The notes under the pieces: model-generated | What the model saw: only the letters and a program-made list of their open reading frames with translations | Database searches by the model: none | What the model was told of the DNA's origin: nothing | Shown here: positions 47,126 through 59,100 of the stretch, in pieces | Layout of the letters: each line of letters starts with the position of its first letter | Position numbering within the stretch: position 1 is the stretch's first letter | Program-made: the position numbers and the translations under genes | Assembly (NCBI GenBank): GCA_014621425.1 | Contig: JAANBB010000097.1 | Coordinates: 43,904 to 107,903 of the forward strand | Origin: Cylindrodendrum hubeiense | Lineage: Eukaryota; Ascomycota; Sordariomycetes; Hypocreales; Nectriaceae | Length of the DNA stretch: 64,000 nucleotides | Reading direction: 5' to 3'

Positions 47126-47795
47126 GGCTTGTGAGGAGACTTATCGTACCCTAGAGCTGTTCCTTGTACAGTAATTGGGTACTGAAGAGGTTCGATCGAG
47201 AGGGAAATTTGGCAGTATGATGCGCGATTGCAAGTCACGAATTTCTATCCCCGCACGAGTTGGATTGCTTAGTTATCCGCCCATAGTAAAGAGATAGCCA
47301 AATAGTAACCTCCAAGCGGGGAACAGGATCAACTGCGGAGGGTTCCACTGTACTGGTTAGTATATTTAGGCTAAACTATCCAGTAACTGGGCATCCCACT
47401 AATTCTTGTAATCAGCGCCAGGGGTCAGCTATCCACTACAACAACAGCACTCGATAAACGTTAGACTGCAAACCACTTCTACCATTCACGAATGTCTCAA
47501 CCAAATGCTATTCCTCGCCCGTCAATACCCACTAACTCAATTTCAAAAATAATCATATAAGAAGAACGATAAGCAGTCCGTGATGCATCGAGCGCCCCGT
47601 GACTGTAGTACTGACTCGCACAGTGGCAACAGGTCTGATCTGACGGTTTTCTGAGCACCACAATCGACTTGAACCAAAGCCACCAGAACGACAGCCTACC
47701 AGACAGGTTCTCATGAAAATCTAGTTCAATCACATCCGTCCGTCCGAGGAGTCGATTGTTCTATCCAAGGCCGTTATGTCAGATTGAAGGGGAAC
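47126..47795. other. Intergenic, no gene recognised
   Basis: Promoter of the esterase and the region downstream of the BTB gene. No supported frame. Confidence 0.4.
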
Positions 47796-48867
47796 TCATC
47801 TCCATCCAAACAAATTGTATCTTTTCCCGAGGTGTGTGAGAAGATCAAACGCCAAGTCAAGATCTTTGACAACGTTTTGGACTGAATTCTTATCCAACAA
47901 ACACCAGTGTTTGTTGAAAGTTCTCACAACAGCGTCCCGCATTGACCGATCGTGGTCCAATGTGGAGGTATACACCTCTTGAATCGCTAACAAGAAGTCA
48001 TCACTATCCCAGTGATCCACCACCTCGTCTTCAAATTTCTTAACCGCCAGTGCTTTAAGACCTTGTATGTCGTATTTCTCCCCCAATGCGTAGACTCTGG
48101 CATGGAGTCTGAGGTTAGAAGGCAGCGTAGGATCTGCTTCTTCCGGGAAAGGGTCTTTACGGCGCTTGTCCTGTTTCTTTGTCGACAAAGACGTTGAATT
48201 TCCGTAACACAAATAGTTAAGATCGACAGGCGGGTTTTTAGAGGCGACTGAACTCTTCTGTCTGACATCCGAGGATGTTAATGAGACTCGCGAAGCTGGT
48301 GACTCATCCCCCTCAGTGAGCGTTGTGTTAATTGAGTAGTCGAGGTGGTAGAAGTAGTAGATCATAACCTTAACTACGAATGGGTCATCATCAGGGAGAT
48401 CAATTTGCCCAGTCTTCGATTCCTAGTGAGATAATTTAGCAATATTCTCGCTTTGTAGCCACAGCCATAGCGCTATGTAGCGAGGGAGAATGACCTTGAA
48501 GTTGTTGTTGCACGCCGCTTCAAAAAAGGAAGATCGGGGGCAGATGATGGCTCTGTGCACTTTGTATTGGTCATAACCACATGTGATCGTCAGGTCAGAG
48601 TACAATCCACTTGTAAGCAGCCTGTTTTAGCTATCAGTATGTTATATATGTAAAGGATGTAGCAAGTAACCTCGCAAGAGCACCCTTAAGTTCACCAAAG
48701 GCTTCCGTTGTTGCTTGGGCTGAAGCCTCTGCCTGTGGCTGGCAGTTGGCTTGCTCAAGAGCCCGAGTACTGTTCGGCGAAGTATAGCGGCGTGCGTTGG
48801 GAGTGCCTCCAAAGAGACCACCACTGGTCGTGCTAACGTTGACTCCGAAACCTTGAGGAAAGGACAT
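47796..48867 (-). CDS. BTB/POZ domain protein
   Basis: About 316 residues. A Gly/Ser/Gln-rich N-terminus (residues 1-60) is followed by a BTB domain: SGLYSDLTITCGYDQYKVHRAIICPRSSFF, EAACNNNF, then IDLPDDDPFVVKVMIYYFYHLDY. Downstream the text LRLHARVYALGEKYDIQGLKALA is the conserved helix region that follows the BTB core in fungal proteins. A low-complexity linker rich in Ser/Lys sits between them. Introns: 48622-48670 and 48423-48494. Start ATG at 48865-48867. BTB proteins of this type usually mediate dimerisation or act as Cullin-3 adaptors; no partner can be named. Frame intact. Confidence 0.85.
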
Positions 48868-50089
48868 GATGCTTGTCACGCGACTTGGCGGCTTAGGACA
48901 AGGATGCGAGTATATTTGAAAACGTATGATAGCGGTCGGAATAAAAGCCTTCGTAATGCAGTCGAGCCTGACGATAAAGAGTTTGGAGCTTATCTTGAAG
49001 ACGTACTTCAAAATATGCGCTGCGCAAAGGAGCAGGTCATTATTCGCTCACACAATATTGGGCATGAAACTTTACTGCCTAAGCAGACGAGCACATGATC
49101 GATGTACCAATACAAGTAAGCAAGGAAGTTTGCACATGATCCAACATCAGGCGTGGCCCAACCTGTGCTACCTCGGCTAATGTGCTGGATGATCATACGA
49201 TGCAGATCAACCGAGAGGGGTAGTGCACAAGAGGGTAGGAATAAAGATGATTAGCAACGTTAAATATGCGTTCTTGATAGTCAAGGGGTTCTGACAATCC
49301 ATAATTGATAGAGGCTCATTTATCACTGTTTAACGTTGCTCCATTACTATTAGGTAGGGTCTGTTGTACCCTTCCACTTTTCACATCTCCCTAGCTCTTG
49401 CCCACTCTTTATCTTTTAAGCTGCAAGGCACAACGAAACTCCATCCCAGGGGACCTGCGAAACAAATAAGACGCCAGGGATCGGTATTGATAATTCACAT
49501 TAAAATGCCATTTTGCGAAACTCCCCAAAGACTTTCAGAGCTGTAAAATGCCACGCTTACGTAAATGCAGGGGACTTCATCGCAGCAAAAGACCCGCTAT
49601 TGACAAAATGCATCCCTGAAGAAAAAGCGAAACAGCAGGTATGACGACGTTGAGCAGGCCCATGGCACTGGGAAACGTAGTGCTCTCCCGGAGATGCCTA
49701 GGTATGGTCTATACAAACGCCCAGCCTTGGGTGATGAAGGGGTGTCAGGGAAGAATAATGCAGATCAAGAAGCAGTCATTCATAGGCTGTGAGACGGTTG
49801 CACATAAACAGAGTTTGCGACTATCTACTTCAATTTAATTATAGCACTGCCGTGAAGCATCAAGGGTTTCTCTAGCATATCAAGCTCAACATCATTAGAG
49901 TACAGAGCTTAGTGGAAGGCTAGTTATCAGCGAGAACAGCCACAATCAAAGTAAGTGACCTTGGTATATGATAAAGAGGGGTTGTTAAGTAGAAGGCTTT
50001 CTGGGTCGATAATTGAGTACCAGCCTTCCGCTAAAACTGTATATGTGTGTTGTATTGGACTGTTATAGAAGAAATTTACATGTATCGTC
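48868..50089. other. Intergenic, no gene recognised
   Basis: About 1.2 kb of mixed composition; short frames only. The words around 49150 (CCCAACCTGTGCT) also occur near 16787, probably part of a scattered repeat. Confidence 0.35.
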
Positions 50090-50440
50090 AGGGTTGGGGT
50101 GGTGTCCCACCCAACATCTACTCCAGGTTATCACCATCGCCGCTGTGCCGCATCATTGTTTAGAACTGGTCCTTGTCATGGTACAGCTCAGCTGGCGACT
50201 TAAACTCAATTAATTGGCCTGCACTGATGATAATTACCTTGTTATAGTTAATAATATTGTTTAAGTGGTGTACGATGGTTACAGGTATGCGCCCATATTA
50301 GTACTCGCTTCGTCAATTAATATCAGTTTACTGTGATATACTAGTACATGGCCTAGAGATAAAACCCGATGCTGACCGTGGTTAAAGTTCTGACCTTGGG
50401 CTTGCACCATCATATTAAGGATAAGCTGGCAGGAAACTTC
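50090..50440 (-). pseudogene. Relic of an ABC-transporter nucleotide-binding domain
   Basis: On the minus strand, NFNHGQHRVLSLGHVLV then SKLILIDEAS corresponds to the ABC signature and Walker B region of ABCC/MRP-type transporters. It is followed after stops by TVTIVHHLNNII (H-loop) and KVIIISAGQLIEFKSPAELY, the usual end of the domain. The signature Ser-Gly is altered and several stops interrupt it. It lies at the edge of a very AT-rich block, consistent with mutation of an old duplicate. Confidence 0.6.
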
Positions 50441-51175
50441 GCTTATCGTGGTAAGGGCATTATTATTACTGTCAGGTAGTAGAGGTGTGGCTTCTTATGA
50501 GATTGGGCTTACCATGTATCTCAGTTACCTACTTATCCCTGGAATGACTGTAAAACTAAAATGTACTATGTTAGAATATGGCTTGAAAGCTTCCTTTAAT
50601 TACGATACAGGGTTCTTCTTAAATTCGTTAAGACTTAAGCTAATAGACAGACTAAATAATACAGTTTGTGAAGGGATATTAGTAAGTGCTTATTATATTC
50701 TGTTATATAAGATAGTGATGATACCAACACTGTTATTGAAAATGTTACTCTTTAGAATATTAATAAAGTAAGGGAGGGAGAGAATAGATTATATAAGAGA
50801 GTATATTAGTACTAATTGATATTAATATATATGGCAATGCATGAGATACAGATTAATATTAATACATCATGATTTCCTCTTTTTGTACGTAGTTACTAAT
50901 TATAATTTATGCTTCAGTCTTAAGCTTTAAGTCAATATCTTTTGGAATATATAGACTATTAAAGATTATATTAAATACTAATATTAATAAGCTTAATTGA
51001 GTTACAGTTAGGTTAACTCTTAAGGATAACAAACTCTTTATAACCTATATGAACCTTACTTTTATCTTTGATATTACGCACCTGCTTCTTAAGTTTAATA
51101 GTTATATATTTCTTAATATAGCTGAACTATGAATACATAAACACTTAATTATACACTGCCAGTATTACCAAACTG
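50441..51175. other. AT-rich block
   Basis: Strongly AT-rich with many TATTAATA-like words and no coding signal; a 108-codon plus frame starting at 50448 is only a by-product of composition. It resembles RIP-affected relic DNA between two genes. Confidence 0.5.
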
Positions 51176-52534
51176 CTACCAATTGAAGTTAAAGAGATCT
51201 TCCGTGCTACTTCCAGTGAAATAGAAGAACAGGTCGTGAGTTCCCGTAGCGCCACTGACGGGGCAAGTCACGCTGGTCCACGTCTGCCAGTCGCCAGTAC
51301 CAGAGACGATGCAGGTACCGATGAGCGTGCCAGTCTTGCTGCCGAGTCGCAGCTCGATACTACCACCACTGGCTGCCGAAGCGACTCGGGCGGTAAAGGA
51401 CGTGGCGCCTTCGCCAAACGCAACGCCCTTGACCTTGATGTAGTCGCCGTCGTTGATGAAGGAGACGTCGATGCCACCCTCGCTGCAAACCTCGGTCTCC
51501 ACGCCCTCAGACCAAGCCATTGTCTCGGCCTCCTGCCGGGTGTAAGGGTCTAAAGCGCCAATCTGCTACGGACCATCTGTTGTCATCTTTATTTCGGGGA
51601 TAGAGCCGTCGGGGTTGTACACAAAGCTCTCGACGGCTACGGACCGGGTAAAGCCACCACCCCCGGGCAAAGCGCCGTTGTGGTAGAAAAAGTAGGAGGT
51701 GTTCTCAAAGTCGATGACGGCCGGGTGGTTCGTGAAGCTACTGCCCTCAAATGGCATAATGACGCCGCGGTACGTCCAGGGGCCGGTGGCGCTGGGACCC
51801 GTCGAGTAGCGAATATCTTCAGCACAGCAGTTGGCTGCGTAGAGCAAGTAATAGAGGTCACCGCGCTTGTAGATCCAGGGGCCCTCCTCGAACATGGTGG
51901 GGCGATTGGGGTTGTCAGGCCGGGTGCCGAAACCGTCAGTCGTGAGCTCGACTTGGGTGATGCTGCCGCTGTAGGATATCATGTCTTCATTCAACTTGAC
52001 ATACCACAGGCCCGGGTTACCCCAGTACATGTAAGCTTGGCCGTCGTCGTCTATGAAGACGGTTGGGTCAATCTGACCATTCTCGAGCAGCGGGCCTCCT
52101 ATCGTATCAATGAACGGCCCTGTGATGTTATCACTGACACCTACGCCGATAGCCATGCCACCTGTGGCGCGGTGTACCGGGACGTAAAAGTAGAACTGGT
52201 CATTGCGGGCGATGAGCTGCCCAGCCCAAGCGCTGGCGTCGGCCCAGCTGAAGGTAGTCAGATCCATGGGTGAGCCGTGATGCTGCCAGTTGACCATATC
52301 TTCCGATGAGAAGAGGCGCCAGTCTCTCATGTCGTAGTTTGTGGAGCCATCTTCATCATGGCCAGTGAATAGATAGACGCGCCCGTCGTGCACGACTGGG
52401 GCCGGATCTGCCGTGTAAATGCTCTGCACGATCGGGTTATCAGCTCTGACAAAGCCAGCACCATTCAGCAATACACCGATAAACAGTGACATTTGGGCCA
52501 TTGGCCAAGCTTTGGAGAGTCTCATGGCTGTCAT
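51176..52534 (-). CDS. Secreted GH43 glycosidase with CBM6, in-frame stop between the domains
   Basis: Extracellular arabinan/xylan-active enzyme. Start taken at ATG 52534, giving a signal peptide (AQMSLFIGVLLNGAGFVRA) before DNPIVQ. Propeller residues: TADPAPVVHDGRVY (base Asp), QIDPTVFIDDDG (modulator Asp) and MFEEGPWIYK (acid Glu). The catalytic domain (about 322 residues) ends at an in-frame TAG, 51566-51568. Directly beyond, in the same frame, the text QEAETMAWSEGVETE through TGTHDLFFYF is a family 6 carbohydrate-binding module ending at 51176. The stop therefore removes the binding module but leaves a complete catalytic domain. No intron was recognised that would skip the TAG. It could be a real loss of the CBM, low-level readthrough, or a base error. 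Confidence 0.85.
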
Positions 52535-54124
52535 CTTTTGGGTGAAGTGGTAGGTCGAGGTGAAAGGCTGCCGTTGGAAAGGATTGCCCACTGGTTTGTT
52601 AAATTTAGACGCGGGTTGGATGCAATGAGATTGATAAGATAATGAGCTGAAAAAGTGCCCTAAATCTGTGCCGACTTATATAGTAAATACTAGAACAAGA
52701 CTACCGGCCCTTCGCTTGAGAGTGCGCAATGCCATAACGTTGATAGGGATAGCTCCAGAATGATGGTGGTATACGGAGTCTTCACCACCGTAAGTAAAAT
52801 TTAACCACTCCGGTTAAGTACGGCGCAAACAACTACCCAAAAAGGAGCGAGCTGCGATTAGTATTAGGTAGATCTTACCTGCATAACATCAATGTGACGT
52901 TTCTCCACACCGGGTAAAACACAGCTAACCGCGTCAATAATCATTGCTCTGTTATTATAAATCCGCGGTAAAATGTGACCAACACGCACAGACACACACG
53001 GCGCCGGTTATTCGTTTTGTCAGATGATAACCAGTTGCATCGGTAATTTAAAGAATGGTCTGGTTGACACCCAGATGAAAACTTTAATTTTAACTTCGGT
53101 ACACTCAAAGTTGAGTTTCCCTACTGCTTTCATCCTGCCAAACCTCATTGGATGTGCCGGATTATCCGTTCGGTAGAAGTGTTAACTTGATGCTTGGAGA
53201 ATGCTCATTACGGTTGGGACACGACAATTTGACAGACCGGGGAGAGCCTGGCGTGACTGACTTCACTAGCCTTGGAGGTCGAGGTGCTACTGGAGTCATC
53301 TTCATGAGTTTTGTTACCGGTCCCCTTCTCTCCTGGTGGTGACACAATGACGAAGTCTCGAACCACCCCTGTGCCATCGGCCAGTGTTTCCAACTGTTCG
53401 GCTTTGTATAATTTTGGCTCCTCGTCAAGAAATTGGTGCAAGGTCGTTAGGCAACTTGCTCTTCACGTGGAGGATGTTTGCTGGACATTATTCCATGATA
53501 TGGGGATTCAACACCCGAGAAGGAGAATAATACGATCTTATAGAGCAGGCTATCAAGTGCGCTCGTAGAAAGAATGTCTTCGTCTTTCCCCGGAATCTCA
53601 TAGATACAACTACGTAGCGTCAAGGATCTATCCTGGTCATTTATTCGGCCTGGATGAGGAATATGTCAAGAAATGCCTATATGTAACAATCATGAGTGGT
53701 TACCTGTATTTGAGACATCACGAGCGTCTACGATTGATCTGCACTCATTGACAGAGATTGGCTCGTGATGTCACCATTAAGTTTGGAGAAAAGTGAAGGA
53801 GAGCTGACAGTCATGTCTCAAGGACCGACGGAGACGCGAGCAGTGCGAGGTCAGAGACGCCCCATCACCAAGCAACTAACGGGCTGTCTGCTCATGAGCT
53901 GATTAACATAATAAAACATATCTGAGAGAAAAACAGGGCTCTGGCTTTCGCCGAGCACAGGTAAGACGAGCGTCCCCGTACCGGTAATACTGCCAAGTCT
54001 AGGCAGAAGATCACGTGAGGAATACTGGTAGTCGGCCTGACTGGTTTACTAATTTCTGACCATGGAATTCACGACGTTCATTTTGTTTTAATCTTTTACG
54101 ACCCGGATTAATTGTCGGTCAAAC
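52535..54124. other. Intergenic, no supported gene
   Basis: About 1.6 kb. A minus frame at 53208-53441 (EEPKLYKAEQLETLADGTG followed by a Ser/Thr-rich part) has a coding look but no ATG-led full gene around it; it may be a fragment. The last 150 bp are the F-box gene promoter. Confidence 0.35.
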
Positions 54125-55675
54125 ATGGATATTCAGGCCATTCCGGACGAACTTTGGGCTCAAATATTCTCACAGTTGGAATGCGAGTTGCCCAATAACG
54201 CCTGGAACCGTCCCGTGGCGTTCGAGGTTGACCCTCATCCACTGAGACCTCTCTACAGTCTGTCTCTTGTGTGCCGCCACTTTCAACGCATTGCCCAGCC
54301 TATTCTTTACCGCACAATTGACAATATTAAATCTTCAAGTTATCACTCGTTCCGGCTCCTGAGGACGCTGCTCACAAGACCACGCCTCGCCCAATCTGTG
54401 CACACGTTGAACATCGAGGATGGCGTCCACCCTGTCCCCGGCTTAAAGTCATTGATCGCCGCCGCCGTACGACATGTTCAAATACCGCCACGTTTTAGAA
54501 GCTGCCTAGAGAAAACTTTGCTTGATGAATGCGGTTCCACCTTTGGCGGCTTTGCTGCCCTGGCTCTGGCGCTGATGCCCAATGCCCAGCACGCTGAGGT
54601 TTTCATACACCGTTGGCCTGCGAGCACAATATGGCTTCTCAGCGGGTCATGGGAAATGGAAGAGACGCATATATATGAAGAAAAAAGGTTGGAGGACGAG
54701 GAAGATTGGCAGAACGACATTGAAGAAGACGACTCATACGATTACTCCCCTCCTCTAGCCACCACGAAGGAAGTCGCTGCAGAGGAAGTTGATCCGCATA
54801 GCGTAGAAGTATACGCAAATTATGGTCTCCCTTATCTCAAGGAGCTCTGCGTGTATACTGGCGATTCTAACGACGAGGCTTCAAGCATGGCTGAGTACGA
54901 ACCTCTACTTCTACACCCGGGCATCGAGATTCTGCGTCTGGATGGCATCGACTGGCGGACTGATCAGGTTGCCAAGATGAAATGGAATAATAGAACGTGT
55001 CATGTGCACACTCTTGATCTAGTAGACTCATTTGTAGACCATGTCGGTCTCCTTGATATTTTTACCCGGTGCCCTCAGCTTCGTTGTTTGTTAATACACC
55101 TGGGAGAGTCTTACAGGGATGGGTTCGGGCCCATCTGGCCAGACGACGAAGAAGAAGGTTGGGTCTTTAATGTTGTGGAGTTCAGCCAAGTCCTCAATAC
55201 GCATGGAAAAGCCTTGATGGAGCTGGACATAGATACGTCTTCATATCGGGATGACGACAAGTTTGAGGGCAGGCACTTTATTGAGACGGTGATGGGATCT
55301 TTAAAGGGCATGAAAGCGCTGCGGAAGCTCAAAATTTCCGAAGATGAGCTTCTTCTGGATATCGAGCATGAAATTACCCTGGCCGCGCCGCCACCCCTCG
55401 GCATCCACAAGGTTCTACCTGCAAACATCGAGGAGCTCGAGTTCCCACGACACGACTTCGGCGCTTTTTATGAGATATGTGACCTGATAGAGGGAGGTTG
55501 TTTCAAGAAGCTTCGTCATGTCATTTTAGGATCATATCACGGCATGCCTCCTCAGTCACCGTGCAATAAAGTGATACCAGGCTGGGACATATCATTTCAG
55601 ACGAAGTATGTTGGAGCAACATTTGACTGGAAAGGGAAAGAGAAGCGGTTTGTTGAGTTTTCGCGGCTCGATTAG
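54125..55675 (+). CDS. F-box-like protein
   Basis: Single exon, 516 residues. The N-terminus is an F-box: IPDELWAQIFSQLE then a spacer and LYSLSLVCRHFQRIAQPILYRTI (residues 5-65). The rest is leucine-rich and irregular, with an acidic stretch (EDEEDWQNDIEEDDSYDY) near residue 200, as in many ascomycete F-box proteins that feed substrates to SCF ubiquitin ligases. ATG at 54125, stop TAG at 55673-55675. Frame intact. The target is unknown. Confidence 0.85.
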   Translation: MDIQAIPDELWAQIFSQLECELPNNAWNRPVAFEVDPHPLRPLYSLSLVCRHFQRIAQPILYRTIDNIKSSSYHSFRLLRTLLTRPRLAQSVHTLNIEDGVHPVPGLKSLIAAAVRHVQIPPRFRSCLEKTLLDECGSTFGGFAALALALMPNAQHAEVFIHRWPASTIWLLSGSWEMEETHIYEEKRLEDEEDWQNDIEEDDSYDYSPPLATTKEVAAEEVDPHSVEVYANYGLPYLKELCVYTGDSNDEASSMAEYEPLLLHPGIEILRLDGIDWRTDQVAKMKWNNRTCHVHTLDLVDSFVDHVGLLDIFTRCPQLRCLLIHLGESYRDGFGPIWPDDEEEGWVFNVVEFSQVLNTHGKALMELDIDTSSYRDDDKFEGRHFIETVMGSLKGMKALRKLKISEDELLLDIEHEITLAAPPPLGIHKVLPANIEELEFPRHDFGAFYEICDLIEGGCFKKLRHVILGSYHGMPPQSPCNKVIPGWDISFQTKYVGATFDWKGKEKRFVEFSRLD

Positions 55676-56165
55676 ATATGTGTAGTGATGCCCTATGCAA
55701 GCATGAATAAACCAAGGTTTAGGGAGGGCACCATGCGGGGACTGTTTTTGACAGGTGCCGCGGTGTGGGACAAGCAACCCCCCGTAACCCCGCACTTCAT
55801 CCAGGGACATGACTTGATTGCTTTGAATCGGTGTGGCCCAGTCTGTTGTTGGATTCGTCGCCGTCTTATTCAATTATAAATTTAGGGACCAACTGAGTGT
55901 GGATCCGGAATCGGATGATTGTATTGATCTGCGATGTCCCGAGGCCCTCTTTATCTTCATGTCGCCCTTCTCTGACCAATGCTAGCATATCGGTATATCA
56001 GAGGATTTTGTAATTTCAATTTCAATATAATACCTTATGTTCCGCAGTTAAATACTGCTAAATTTCTAGAATCCTCCCCATGCACTACCTCATCTGCCTT
56101 GCGCTTGAACCAGGCCATCTCGTAGCACTTACCTTCTCCGAGCTACATATCTCAACGATTTCGCC
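55676..56165. other. Intergenic, no gene recognised
   Basis: 490 bp. The last 100 bases are pyrimidine-rich promoter DNA for the gene at 56166. Confidence 0.4.
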
Positions 56166-59100
56166 ATGCATAGGGACAAGAACCCCGCAAAGGCCCATGC
56201 CGGCGGCTTACAAAGCTGGCTGAATGACTTCGAACAACAGAGCAACGAATCGTATACCTTCCAATCTTCGAGTCAAATGCCTCCGTGCGGTTATTATGAT
56301 CCCCGTATTATGTCAGAGAGCAGTCACACTCATGGGATCAGGACACAGGGTATCCAAGGACCGTTGAGCAATTCTTCATGGGCCAACCCAGCCTCATCGT
56401 ACACCTCTGTCTTTTCCGATACCCAGGCCGTCTCCTCCCGATCCACCATCCCTCCCTCACAGGGCCCTCCGCTACATCGCCAGCATGGGCCGGTTCTGGG
56501 TCCCGGCCTGTCGAACCTCATCTGTGAGTTCATTAGATATGACCTCTGCGATGTGAGATTCGATATAGACGACGAGCAAGGCTGGATTGAGCATATGGCA
56601 CAGGCCCACTTGGGCAACACCCTCCCCGTGCAATGCAGGTGTTGGTTCTGCGATGCTGAATACATTGCGCAATCCAATTCGGATGCAGACTGTTGGGCAT
56701 CCTACGAAGCGCGGATGCACCACATCGCTGGACACTTCCGAACCCAAGATCTTAGGGCTGGTCAAATGCGCCCCGATTACCTCTTCCTAGACCATATCCA
56801 TCGTCAACGGCAAATTAGGGAGGGCCGGTTCGTTCAACCTCTAGCCTTTTATGATTTACCACAAATTCCCATTCTTAACTCTGCGGGCTGGCGACCCACA
56901 CGCGAAGACCCAAGCATACGGGTGATGGAGACGAGCCACCGCCGTCGTTCGCACGAGCAAAGTTCCGGGCAAAGGTCTAGGCAAAATTTCGGGCAAAGGT
57001 CTGGGCAAGGGTCTGGGCATAGGCCGCCCAGACGTCACAGGGATACTACCGTCCAATCTGAAGAACGCGCTAACTACTTTGGCAACAACCAGCCTGAGTT
57101 GGACCTTCCTTTATCTGATCTGTCGATAATCAACCGCATATCGACGAAGGGCTCCATGGATGAAACTGGAGATCAACGCTCACGCGTAAATCGCACTGAG
57201 AAGATGCAAGCTGATCCAATACGCCGATACGAACCAATTTTGCCAGACCCTTCGCACGACGCATCACCAACAAAGGATGGGGTCAAGTTCCAGGCGTTAC
57301 CTACCCAATCGACTCAAATGAACGATGTGCCATTCATAGACTCTGGATATGAGTCCATAAAACATTCGGATTTCTCCGCATTGGCTCAAAGAATCACCAA
57401 TGATGAAAAGACTGTCAGATGGCCAGTTAATGAAATATCTACCGAAGACGATCAGAAAATTGTGTACTCCTCCGCAACTGAAGCAATGACTAAGCTCGTA
57501 CAACAGTCCATATCAGAGATTTGCAAGCGTATCAATGATAGAATCGGAAAATATATGTGCGACAGCTGGTGGGCGTCTGTATCAGAGAACCTCCCTGACC
57601 TTTTCAAGGAGTTCGCTATCAAATTGGGCACTGGCAGTTCTAACGAACAGAATCGACACGTTATGTATTTTATTCATAAGTACCACATGTTCGTGTTATT
57701 CAAACCTTAGAGCGGGAAGTTGACTGATCATATTATGTAGCGAAATCATTCAACAATTACACCTCATATGTCAACATGAAAACGATAGATGCCCGGGAGA
57801 GAGCCCAAAGATTTCTGGTAAGATGGCTCTTGACGAAAAGATGAGTTTATGGCACAGGAAGATGGGTGAAAATAATTCAGATCTTTCCCTGTCTAAGCTG
57901 TTCCAAGGGGTTGAGGATGACGATGAAGACGAAATCCTCAGTCATCCGGAGCTTCAACAATACACTAGGACGATTCTTTCTAGTTCTGCATATGACTGGT
58001 TGATCATGAGCCTGCTGAAAGAATCCACTTTTCACTGGGACAAGATGCTACCACGCACTATGATTGAGGAAATACGGCAACCCATCTTGTGGAATCTTCC
58101 TAAAGGAGTAATCAGCAAAAGACAGGATCCTACGATTTACGGGGTTACGTTTTGGCTCCCGTGGTATCCGCTTTCGCTCCGAGCTAGAGAAGAGTGTCAT
58201 CGGCAGCGAGAAACACCACCGCGAATATTTGATATCATCGTCTTAACCAGCTCGGCGTTGGACCAGGTTCAAGCAACTACAGTTGAAAAATATTTTGAAC
58301 AGACATGGACTAGTGGTGGTATGGATTTCCTAAGAGCTATTCAAGAAATATTTGATAGTTTGCAAGGGGTTACGTTGGCGAGAGATACCTTCCTAGGAGA
58401 TTTTGTTTCTGGTAAGATCTACTGTTTACATTTTATAACTTGAGTACTATACTGACACAATATTTAGTTTCAGGGTCAAATGGGGGCAAAATTAGAGTTA
58501 CTATCATCGGATCAGCACTGGTGGTTCATGCTGTTGGATCTGCCCACTCTATAGCGGAGTGCGGTGAGCAATTGGCCTGGCTGGGAGCTGCTCTTCAACC
58601 CCTAAGTCCATGCAAAATTGTTCACAGTGCACCATGTCTTATCGAAAGACCAATTACGATATTAGAGCTATCCCAAAATAGTCTCTGGGAAGGAGTACCA
58701 ACACACAAGCATTGGGAAATCGCACTTGACAATACCTCGCAAGATGGGCCGCCTATACTGCAAAACCACCTGGAGGATCAACTGACTCCAACAGTAATTG
58801 TTCGGGGATACCCGACACTTCGTCGCTTGAAAGATTATGCAGGGATTGAAGTATCCACAAAAATGATATTCAGTCTAGTTGAACCCGCAACCCTGAAAGT
58901 CGAGAGTCAACACCTTTTTCTGCAGGGGTCCGGATATACATTTGACTTGATCGACATGGCAGACAATATGATGATCTGGCATATTGTTAGCTCACCTAAC
59001 TTGACCTGCACCTGCACGCGACCTCATATTCCTGAGCAACTTCCCGAGGCGATGCACAACCTTGATCTGGCCAAGCTCCAGCCATATCGACACATCCTGC

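Noticed and set aside
50448..50771. 108-codon plus-strand frame
   Set aside because: Very AT-rich with Leu/Ile/Lys bias expected from composition; no family features.
53208..53441. Minus-strand frame with EEPKLYKAEQLETLADG text
   Set aside because: Looks coding-like but has no identifiable gene around it; noted only as a possible fragment.
57711..57823. Separate genes at 56166-57710, 57823-58443 and 58440-60611
   Set aside because: Clean short introns (57680-57740, 58412-58467) join them into one frame with a continuous family pattern.
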